5,105 nt of DNA from JACZUI01 sp041599115. GTDB taxonomy: Bacteria > Actinomycetota > Acidimicrobiia > Spongiisociales > ZC4RG35. Positions within the stretch are counted from its first letter, which is position 1; each line of letters begins with the position of its first letter. The position numbers were made by a program, and so were the translations under genes. Shown piece by piece: positions 1 through 5,105 of this stretch. Under the pieces are notes generated by a model. That model did not search any database. It had not been told where the DNA came from and worked only from the letters and a program-made list of their open reading frames with translations. The stretch covers positions 1-5,105 of the forward strand of contig JBFHXF010000128.1 in NCBI GenBank assembly GCA_041599115.1, given 5' to 3'.

Positions 1-734
1 AGCCATTTGGCAAGGGCGAGACCCGATAGGGCCTGAGACACCGGGGCGCGGCCACCCCCGGGATCGAGAACCCAGCTACCGATCCTGAGCATCAGGCCGA
101 AGGCCAACCCCGAGAGCGCGACGCGGACAAGAAGGCCGCGGGCGGCGGCCATACGATCACTTGCCGATCGGATGACCACCGCAGCCGTCAGCATCATCGT
201 CAGCAACGCCAGCACGCTGGCCGTCGCCAGACGGGCGGCCGCAGGCGACTCGGGCCCGACCACCGGGAGCGCCCCCGGCTCACGGATGATCAGCGGGTCG
301 ATACCCGCGACCACCCTGGCCACCTGACTTTGTGAGACCGGTATTCCCGATGCTTGCAACGAAACCGCGATCTCCGGCACTACAGGGGAAAGGATGTGAC
401 CGACATCCACGGAGGAGCCCTTTGGGCCGACCGTCGCCGACGCCACCACCACCTGGCGTACCAGCTCATTCACCACATCGTCGATGGAGGAATCGGCCAG
501 GACCCGCCTGGCGGCAACCGGAGTCAGACCGGGATCGAAGCCAGAGTCGACCAGTTGCCCACTCAGCCAATCCTTGAATTGATCTACCAGAATGACCGTT
601 TGGGCCAGAGGGGAAAGGGCCGCACCGAGAGCCTGGCTATCGACTACGACCGCTCGACCCCAGACGCTGGCGAACAAAATGGTCAACGAGATTCCAAATA
701 CCCAGCCGGCGGTGCCGGCGATCAATCGTCTCAT
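1..734 (-). CDS. Multi-pass membrane protein of unknown function (N-terminal 244 residues, 3' end off window)
   Basis: I do not recognise a named family. The reading frame is open from the ATG at 734 to the window edge, giving 244 codons without a stop. The start MRRLIAGTAG is followed by a hydrophobic helix (about residues 8-30), with positive residues before it, so the N-terminus is probably cytoplasmic. Residues about 31-165 form a non-membrane, probably extracytoplasmic region rich in short helices. It includes SSVDVGHILSPVVPEIAVS near 107-125, a pattern that recalls helical ectodomains of uncharacterised actinobacterial membrane proteins (weak recall). Further membrane helices follow at about 167-188 and 200-219, and a possible fourth begins near 234. 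The start lies 5 nt after the mrp stop with no clear Shine-Dalgarno sequence, so translation is probably coupled to mrp and the two form an operon. No catalytic motif or cysteine is visible. That it is a real gene is well supported by the unbroken frame, the membrane topology and the tight spacing; its function is open. Confidence 0.6.
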   Translation of the reverse strand, partial: MRRLIAGTAGWVFGISLTILFASVWGRAVVVDSQALGAALSPLAQTVILVDQFKDWLSGQLVDSGFDPGLTPVAARRVLADSSIDDVVNELVRQVVVASATVGPKGSSVDVGHILSPVVPEIAVSLQASGIPVSQSQVARVVAGIDPLIIREPGALPVVGPESPAAARLATASVLALLTMMLTAAVVIRSASDRMAAARGLLVRVALSGLAFGLMLRIGSWVLDPGGGRAPVSQALSGLALAKW

Positions 735-739
735 CGTGA

Positions 740-1822
740 TCAGTTGATGACCAGGGCGGGGTTGGTTCGGATTCGCGGCCTCTTGGCGACAACTGCGGTG
801 GCGAGGGTCTCAAAGGCTTCAGCCGCCTCCGAACCGGGCGCTGCCACGGCGGCGGGGTGGCCCATGTCGGCGCCGCGACCCATGGCCGGCAGCAGGGGGA
901 TTTGCGCCATCAACTCGACCCCGAGCTCGTCGGCCAGAGCCTGCCCTCCACCCGAGCCGAACAACTCGTACCTCTTGCCGTCATCGGCGGTGAACCAGGA
1001 CATGTTCTCGACAACTCCGATCACCTGTTGATCGACTTCCGAGGCCATGAGGGCAGCCCGGCGAGCAACCCTCTGGGCAGTCGGCTGCGGCGTCGTCACC
1101 AGTAATACCTGGGCACGAGGAAGGAATTGGGACATCGATATCGCGATATCTCCGGTGCCGGGCGGCATATCGACGATGAGAAAATCCAGCTTGTCCCAGA
1201 AAACATCCTTCAGGAACTGCTCGATGGCTCGATGAAGCATCGGGCCGCGCCAGATGACAGCCTTGTCCTCACCGACGAAATAGTCCATCGACATGACTTT
1301 CACGCCGTGGGCAACAGGCGGGACGATCGACTCGCCGATTATGACGGGCGGAGCTTCGATCCCCATCATCGCCGGGATCGAAAAGCCCCAGATGTCGCCG
1401 TCGACTATCCCGACAATCTGATCGAGACGACGCAATGCCACCGCCAGGTTGGAGCTGACGGAGGACTTTCCCACCCCTCCCTTGCCCGAAGAGACGGCAA
1501 CCACACGGGTTCTCGAACCGGCCTCCCCGACCGCCGGGCCCGCTGTCTTCTTCAATTCTGAGATCCATTCCCCGGCCCGGGTCTCGTTCATGATCTCGAT
1601 GTTGACCTCGGCGCCGCGGCCATGAGGCGCCAGGGCTTGGCTAAGGGACTCATCGAGCTCTTGCTGGCGTCCGCGGACCGGCAGAAGCAGATCCACCTTG
1701 ATCTTTCCGGTCATCGTCTTCTCGACGCCTTTGACCAGTCCCAACTCCCCCAGGGTTCTCCCGGGAATGAGTGGAGACTCCACGGACGCGACCGCCTCGC
1801 TCAATTGGTCATTGGATACCAT
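740..1822 (-). CDS. mrp: Mrp/NBP35-family P-loop ATPase (putative Fe-S cluster carrier), cysteine-free
   Basis: This 360-residue protein belongs to the Mrp/ApbC/NBP35 group of ATPases, which help transfer Fe-S clusters to apo-enzymes in the cytoplasm. The N-terminal part (about 1-85) matches the MIP18/DUF59 domain in outline (TLGELGLVKGV at 23-33) but lacks the usual DPE motif and cysteine. The ATPase domain starts near 106. It has the deviant Walker A GKGGVGKS (113-120), DGDIWGFSIP (141-150), IWRGPMLHRA (190-199), the switch II stretch VDMPPGTGD (217-225) and ENMSWF (272-277). The CXXC expected just after ENMS is replaced by TADDGKRYELFG, and the whole protein has no cysteine. I chose the ATG at 1822 over the in-frame GTG at 1840 because AGGGGA sits 4 nt upstream of it; the GTG has no well-placed ribosome site. 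It is transcribed divergently from the SufR-like regulator and is followed at 5 nt by a membrane protein gene. The family call is very safe; the Fe-S carrier role is inferred from the family. Confidence 0.95.
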   Translation of the reverse strand: MVSNDQLSEAVASVESPLIPGRTLGELGLVKGVEKTMTGKIKVDLLLPVRGRQQELDESLSQALAPHGRGAEVNIEIMNETRAGEWISELKKTAGPAVGEAGSRTRVVAVSSGKGGVGKSSVSSNLAVALRRLDQIVGIVDGDIWGFSIPAMMGIEAPPVIIGESIVPPVAHGVKVMSMDYFVGEDKAVIWRGPMLHRAIEQFLKDVFWDKLDFLIVDMPPGTGDIAISMSQFLPRAQVLLVTTPQPTAQRVARRAALMASEVDQQVIGVVENMSWFTADDGKRYELFGSGGGQALADELGVELMAQIPLLPAMGRGADMGHPAAVAAPGSEAAEAFETLATAVVAKRPRIRTNPALVIN

Positions 1823-1826
1823 GATT

Positions 1827-1832
1827 TCCCCT
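1827..1832 (-). promoter_or_regulatory. Ribosome binding site that decides the mrp start
   Basis: On the minus strand AGGGGA lies 4 nt before the ATG at 1822. The upstream in-frame GTG at 1840 has only GGAAG about 13 nt away, which is too far. This site favours the 360-residue form of Mrp over a form with six extra residues. Confidence 0.7.
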
Positions 1833-1840
1833 ACGGCCAC

Positions 1841-1885
1841 AGTGGTTAGAAGACTTCCAAACTATAGTTTTGGCAGGTAACTACT
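1841..1885. repeat. Imperfect outer inverted repeat around the divergent promoter
   Basis: AGTGGTTA (1841-1848) and TAACTACT (1878-1885) are inverted copies matching at 7 of 8 positions. They enclose the inner 12-bp palindrome, with centres only about 1.5 bp apart. Nested dyads of this kind fit one or two dimers of a winged-helix repressor, but short repeats in a 67-bp gap can also arise by chance. Confidence 0.4.
1857..1873. promoter_or_regulatory. Palindromic divergent promoter core and candidate operator
   Basis: AAACTATAGTTT at 1859-1870 is a perfect 12-bp palindrome, flanked by CC (1857-1858) and TGG (1871-1873), so that CCAAA and TTTGG arms face each other with one extra T. Its centre places TATAGT on the plus strand (1863-1868) and TATAGT on the minus strand (1866-1861), each one mismatch from the -10 consensus TATAAT. 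Predicted start points would be near 1875 (plus, regulator) and near 1854 (minus, mrp). Leaders would then be about 15 nt and about 32 nt. No convincing -35 hexamer is visible on either side. The same dyad could be an operator, since a repressor bound here would block both promoters. Symmetry and positions are seen directly; promoter and operator functions are inferred. Confidence 0.5.
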
Positions 1886-1889
1886 CAGC

Positions 1890-2597
1890 ATGGACACAAA
1901 AACCCTCGAGCGGCGGATCTCGGATCTCACGTCCTCCCTTGGCGATCCGACCAGACGAGCGATCTACATCGCCGTTCGCGAGTCTGCCGATTCCCTGACG
2001 ACTTCGCAGGTCGCCGATCTGTTCGGCATACACCCCAATGTGGCCCGACACCACCTCGATCGTCTCACCGAGGATGGCTATCTGGCCGTGGGGCCCGCTC
2101 AGAGGAGGAATGGCGGACCCGGGGCGGGCCGGCCCGCCAAGGCCTATATGGCGACGGCCAAAGAGGTGTCGGTTCACTTTGCGCCGCGTCGTTTTGAGTT
2201 GCTGGTCGAGATGCTCATCCGGGTGCTCGACGAGGTCGCTCCTGGAGAGGTCTCGGCAACGGCCGAACGGGTGGGGCGTGAATATGCAAAGGAACTGGCG
2301 GCCGAGATCGGAACGCCGGATGAGCCCGGTTACGACGGCGCCGTTCAGGCGGTTGCCTCTGCCATGACCGGACTGGGGTTCTCGGTTGATCCCGACGTCG
2401 AGGGTCAGCGGCTCCTCACCTCCCACTGCCCCTTCGGTGAGGCGGCCACAACCCATCCCGAGGTCATTTGCTCCCTGGATCGGGGCATCGTGTCGGGCCT
2501 TTTCGGCGCGCTTTCCTTCGCATGTGACCCGGTGGTCGTCCCCCATCTCGCCCTGGAAGACGATTGCGTGACCAGCGTGCCAGTCTCGATTTCCTGA
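1890..2597 (+). CDS. SufR-like winged-helix transcriptional regulator with a C-terminal four-cysteine motif
   Basis: This 235-residue cytoplasmic DNA-binding protein has an N-terminal winged helix of the ArsR/MarR-like fold: GDPTRRAIY (18-26), the helix-turn-helix at about 37-62 (TSQVADLFG, then HPNVARHHLDRL as recognition helix), and a basic wing at about 72-87 ending in GRPAKAY. A helical middle region (about 95-165) probably dimerises. The C-terminal part carries HCPFGEAATTHPEVIC, then two more cysteines: C180, C194, C212 and C226, spaced C-X13-C-X17-C-X13-C. SufR-type repressors hold an Fe-S cluster with cysteines in this region and repress Fe-S assembly genes when the cluster is present; here that function is inferred. 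The ATG at 1890 gives a standard N-terminus, but its ribosome site is weak (AGG at 1875-1877, 12 nt upstream), and the predicted leader is very short. It is divergent from mrp and 120 bp upstream of aconitase. The alternative is a related regulator that binds another metal or uses the cysteines for redox sensing. Confidence 0.8.
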   Translation: MDTKTLERRISDLTSSLGDPTRRAIYIAVRESADSLTTSQVADLFGIHPNVARHHLDRLTEDGYLAVGPAQRRNGGPGAGRPAKAYMATAKEVSVHFAPRRFELLVEMLIRVLDEVAPGEVSATAERVGREYAKELAAEIGTPDEPGYDGAVQAVASAMTGLGFSVDPDVEGQRLLTSHCPFGEAATTHPEVICSLDRGIVSGLFGALSFACDPVVVPHLALEDDCVTSVPVSIS

Positions 2598-2607
2598 GAG
2601 TCACGGT

Positions 2608-2628
2608 TTCGTATTCGAGAATGTCGAA
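2608..2628. repeat. Inverted repeat just after the regulator gene
   Basis: TTCG-T-ATTC (2608-2616) and GAAT-GT-CGAA (2619-2628) are inverted around the central GA. All eight paired positions match, with a one- or two-base interruption in each arm. It starts 10 bp after the regulator stop. It is too AT-balanced and lacks the T run for an intrinsic terminator, so an operator or a weak mRNA hairpin is more plausible. Confidence 0.5.
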
Positions 2629-2649
2629 GGTTATTACCGGGTTGACACC
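2629..2649. repeat. Tandem GGTT-N3-ACC elements, 11-bp period
   Basis: GGTTATTACC (2629-2638) and GGTTGACACC (2640-2649) share GGTT-N3-ACC and start 11 bp apart, close to one helical turn. Each has GGT and ACC as inverted half-sites. The second copy contains the TTGACA hexamer, so a protein bound here would cover a possible -35. Direct observation; function unknown. Confidence 0.5.
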
Positions 2650-2676
2650 TGTGGGCATCCAGAACCGCGCCGGTAA
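2634..2676. repeat. TTACCGG / CCGGTAA inverted repeat upstream of aconitase
   Basis: TTACCGG (2634-2640) and CCGGTAA (2670-2676) are perfect 7-bp inverted copies with a 29-bp spacer containing TTGACA. They could be two operator half-sites or the stem of a leader hairpin. The right arm overlaps the GCCGGTAAC element that resembles GCAGGTAAC before the regulator gene (1873-1881). Confidence 0.5.
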
Positions 2677-2707
2677 CCTCGATACCAATTGCAGCTTTAT
2701 GAATCAG

Positions 2708-2712
2708 AGAGG
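2708..2712 (+). promoter_or_regulatory. Ribosome binding site of the aconitase gene
   Basis: AGAGG lies 5 nt before the ATG at 2718, a normal Shine-Dalgarno spacing. It supports this start for the aconitase. Confidence 0.8.
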
Positions 2713-2717
2713 CGTAA

Positions 2718-5105
2718 ATGACCACTGACCCATTTCGGGCTCGAGCGACGATCGAAACCGCACTCGGCACCAGGGAGATCGCCCGGCTCGACGCGATCGA
2801 TGGTTCCGAGAGCCTGCCTTACTCGATCAAGGTCCTCCTCGAGTCGGCCCTGAGGAATCTCGACGGCCGCCATGTGACCGCCGACGACGTTCGTGCGATT
2901 GCCTCCTACGACGCCGGCCAAACCACGGAAAAGGAGATCTCCTTCGTTCCGGGTCGCGTGTTGCTCCAGGACTTCACCGGGGTTCCTGCCGTGGTGGACC
3001 TGGCGGCGATGCGATCGGCGATCACACGTATGACCGGTGACGAGGGTGCCGCGCAGAAAGTCAACCCGATGATTCCGGTCGACCTGGTCGTGGACCACTC
3101 CGTTCAGGTCGACGCGTTTGCACGCTCCGACGCCCTGATCATCAATTCCAGGAAGGAATTCGATAGAAACCAGGAACGCTACGAGTTCCTCAAGTGGGGT
3201 CAGTCGGCATTCGCCAACTTTCGCGTGGTTCCGCCCGCAACCGGGATTGTCCATCAGGTCAATCTCGAGTATCTCGCCAAGGTGGCCTGGGATGACGGGA
3301 GACACCTCTATCCCGACAGTCTCATCGGAACCGACAGCCACACCACCATGATCAATGGACTTGGGGTCCTCGGCTGGGGCGTCGGCGGGATAGAAGCCGA
3401 GGCGGCCCTGGTCGGCCAGCCGCTCTCCATGCTGCTGCCGGAGGTCGTCGGTTTTCGGCTTGAGGGAAGACTCGCCGAGGGGGCCACTGCGACCGACCTG
3501 GTGCTCCGTGTCACCGAGATGCTCCGGCAGTACGGAGTGGTCGGCAAGTTCGTGGAATTCCACGGTCCGGGACTGGATGACATGCCGGTGGCGAACAGGG
3601 CGACCATTGCGAACATGGCTCCCGAGTACGGGGCGACGGTCGGTTTCTTTCCGGTGGATGACAGGACATTGGAATATCTCCGCCTCACCGGGCGTGACGA
3701 CAAGCTGATCGACGCGGTCGAGCAGTACTACAAGCTCCAGGGCATGTGGCGTGACAACCACCGCGAAATCTCATACTCGGGCCACATCAGTCTGGACATG
3801 TCGACGGTCGAGCCCTCGCTGGCGGGACCGAGCCGGCCTCAGGACCGGATCGCACTCGCCAACATGGAGGGCAAATGGCGACAGGACCTCGTCGGCGTCT
3901 TCGGAAAGGACGGTGCCGGGGACAGCCAGCGTCGGCCCGTGACCTACGAAGGTGAGACTTTCGATCTAGGGCACGGAAGTGTGGTGATAGCCGCGATAAC
4001 GTCATGCACCAACACCTCTAATCCCGACGTGATGGTCGCGGCGGGTCTGGTAGCCCGCAAGGCGCGTCGGTTGGGCCTGACCCGCAAGCCGTGGGTGAAG
4101 ACATCGCTCGCCCCCGGTTCCAAGGTGGTGACCGAGTACCTGGAAGCAGCCGGCCTGCTCGATGACCTGGAGAGTCTGGGCTTCTATCTGGTCGGCTATG
4201 GATGCACCACCTGCATCGGGAACTCGGGGCCCCTACCGGCGGCGATCTCGGATGCGATCCATGCCCAGGATCTGGTAGCCGTGTCCGTCCTTTCCGGTAA
4301 TCGCAATTTCGAAGGCCGTATCTCACCCGATGTGAGGGCCAACTACCTCGCTTCACCGCCGCTGGTGGTGGCCTATGCCCTTGCCGGCACCGTGGATTGG
4401 GACCCGGTCAGAGATCCCATCGGCGTGTCGCAGGAGGGCCGCGACGTCTATCTGGCCGACATATGGCCGTCTCAGGGCGAAATCGCGCAAATCGTCGGAT
4501 CCAGTGTCAACCACTCCCAGTTCATCGAGAAGTACAGCGATGTGTTCTCCGGATCGGACGAATGGAGGAGCATCAACACTCCGCAGTCCGACCTCTACGC
4601 CTGGCAGGAGTCATCGACCTACGTGCAGGAGCCCCCTTTCTTTGCAGATCTGACCACGGATGTTCGACCAATTCATCCCATCCTGGGTGCGAGGGTCTTG
4701 GTCAAAGTGGGTGATTCGGTGACAACCGACCACATCAGCCCGGCGGGGTCGATAGCGATCGACTCGCCGGCCGGCAATTACCTCGTCGAGAACGGCGTCC
4801 AGCCGGCGATGTTCAACTCCTATGGGTCGCGACGGGGTAACGACCGCGTCATGACCAGAGGCACGTTCGCCAACATCAGGGTTCGCAACGAGATGGCTCC
4901 CGGAACCGAAGGGGGCTGGACCACCGACCTGCTCGACGGGGAGGTCAAATCAATCTATGAAGCTGCCATGGATTACAAGGCCAACAATGTGCCCCTCGTC
5001 GTTTTGGGTGGGGCGGACTACGGGATGGGCTCTTCGCGGGACTGGGCGGCCAAGGGAGTCTTCCTGCTCGGCGTCAGGGCGGTGATCGTCAAGTCATTCG
5101 AGCGC
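2718..5105 (+). CDS. acnA: Aconitate hydratase, AcnA/IRP1 type (3' end off window)
   Basis: Aconitase interconverts citrate and isocitrate through cis-aconitate in the TCA cycle, in the cytoplasm, using a [4Fe-4S] cluster. The frame is open from the ATG at 2718 to the last base, giving 796 residues. AcnA proteins are about 890-900 long, so roughly 95 C-terminal residues are missing here. Family landmarks in order are: VDLVVDHSVQVD near 119-130; GTDSHTTMINGLGVLGWGVG (204-223); SCTNTSNP with cluster ligand C430; GYGCTTCIGN with ligands C496 and C499; SGNRNFEGR (526-534); DSVTTDHISPAG at 666-677; YGSRRGND (702-709); and the active-site stretch GMGSSRDWAAKG with S772, S773 and R774. The C430/C496/C499 pattern is that of AcnA rather than AcnB. 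All visible active-site residues are intact. It follows the SufR-like regulator by 120 bp on the same strand, with its own ribosome site, and is a plausible target of that regulator. Identification is essentially certain. Confidence 0.99.
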   Translation, partial: MTTDPFRARATIETALGTREIARLDAIDGSESLPYSIKVLLESALRNLDGRHVTADDVRAIASYDAGQTTEKEISFVPGRVLLQDFTGVPAVVDLAAMRSAITRMTGDEGAAQKVNPMIPVDLVVDHSVQVDAFARSDALIINSRKEFDRNQERYEFLKWGQSAFANFRVVPPATGIVHQVNLEYLAKVAWDDGRHLYPDSLIGTDSHTTMINGLGVLGWGVGGIEAEAALVGQPLSMLLPEVVGFRLEGRLAEGATATDLVLRVTEMLRQYGVVGKFVEFHGPGLDDMPVANRATIANMAPEYGATVGFFPVDDRTLEYLRLTGRDDKLIDAVEQYYKLQGMWRDNHREISYSGHISLDMSTVEPSLAGPSRPQDRIALANMEGKWRQDLVGVFGKDGAGDSQRRPVTYEGETFDLGHGSVVIAAITSCTNTSNPDVMVAAGLVARKARRLGLTRKPWVKTSLAPGSKVVTEYLEAAGLLDDLESLGFYLVGYGCTTCIGNSGPLPAAISDAIHAQDLVAVSVLSGNRNFEGRISPDVRANYLASPPLVVAYALAGTVDWDPVRDPIGVSQEGRDVYLADIWPSQGEIAQIVGSSVNHSQFIEKYSDVFSGSDEWRSINTPQSDLYAWQESSTYVQEPPFFADLTTDVRPIHPILGARVLVKVGDSVTTDHISPAGSIAIDSPAGNYLVENGVQPAMFNSYGSRRGNDRVMTRGTFANIRVRNEMAPGTEGGWTTDLLDGEVKSIYEAAMDYKANNVPLVVLGGADYGMGSSRDWAAKGVFLLGVRAVIVKSFER

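Larger units (their letters stand above)
2598..2717 (+). promoter_or_regulatory. Regulator-aconitase intergenic region with dyads and a TTGACA hexamer
   Basis: The 120-bp gap contains no terminator: there is no GC hairpin followed by a T run. TTGACA at 2642-2647 is a perfect -35 match, but no good -10 lies 16-19 bp downstream. TAACCT at 2674-2679 fits a loose actinobacterial -10 (TANNNT), but the spacing of 26 bp is too long to pair with it. Aconitase may therefore have its own promoter here or be read through from the regulator gene. Several symmetric elements, listed separately, suggest regulator binding. The hexamer and gap length are seen; the promoter call is tentative. Confidence 0.4.

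Noticed and set aside
354..1031. 225-codon open frame on the plus strand
   Set aside because: It spans the junction of two minus-strand genes with strong support (Mrp motifs, membrane helices); its translation is Arg/Pro/Gly-rich and featureless.
1127..1561. 144-codon open frame on the plus strand
   Set aside because: It is antisense to the ATPase core of Mrp and has no recognisable motif.
1838..1840. GTG as the start of mrp
   Set aside because: It has no well-spaced ribosome site and would leave a leader of only about 14 nt from the predicted start point; ATG at 1822 has AGGGGA at ideal distance.
1881..2546. 221-codon open frame on the minus strand
   Set aside because: It is antisense to the regulator, which has clear helix-turn-helix and cysteine motifs, and it would overlap the divergent promoter.
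2642..2679. TTGACA plus TAACCT as a complete aconitase promoter
   Set aside because: The spacer would be 26 bp, far beyond the usual 16-19 bp, so only the isolated hexamer is reported.
2598..2717. Intrinsic terminator or riboswitch between the regulator and aconitase
   Set aside because: There is no GC stem followed by a T run, and no known riboswitch core can be recognised in 120 bp.
2697..3761. 354-codon open frame on the minus strand
   Set aside because: It lies antisense to the intact, motif-rich aconitase, has a low-complexity translation with no family resemblance, and is a typical GC-rich shadow frame.

Overview
This is a GC-rich chromosomal window with four protein genes and almost no non-coding DNA. 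The Mrp-type ATPase lacks the cysteines of the enterobacterial form, the regulator is of a kind common in actinomycetes, and aconitase is of the AcnA/IRP1 type. Together these point to a high-GC actinobacterium, but the exact lineage cannot be read from this window. There are no RNA genes, insertion sequences, CRISPR arrays or other signs of mobile DNA, and composition looks even throughout.

Layout. Bases 1-734 (minus strand) hold the N-terminal 244 residues of an unrecognised multi-pass membrane protein that runs off the left edge. Five bases upstream of it, on the same strand, lies an Mrp/NBP35-type P-loop ATPase (740-1822). A divergent intergenic region of about 67 bp follows. It contains a perfect 12-bp palindrome that places a TATAGT -10-like hexamer on each strand. 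On the plus strand, 1890-2597 encodes a winged-helix regulator of the SufR-like type with four C-terminal cysteines. After 120 bp of spacer rich in dyad symmetry comes an AcnA-type aconitase (2718 to the right edge). All three [4Fe-4S] cysteines are present, and roughly the last 95 residues lie outside the window.

How the genes may work together. Three neighbouring genes are tied to iron-sulfur biology: a putative Fe-S carrier/assembly ATPase, a putative Fe-S-sensing repressor and a large [4Fe-4S] enzyme. The simplest model is that the regulator reads Fe-S status, controls itself and mrp through the shared divergent promoter, and may also act on the aconitase promoter. The two intergenic regions share the element GC[A/C]GGTAAC, with a GGTT placed at the same 32-bp distance upstream in each. 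This is inference from sequence and context. The most unexpected detail is that the Mrp protein has no cysteine at all, so it cannot hold an Fe-S cluster by the usual CXXC motif. The genes themselves are ordinary families. The novelty, if any, is in the regulatory arrangement and the unknown membrane partner of Mrp.
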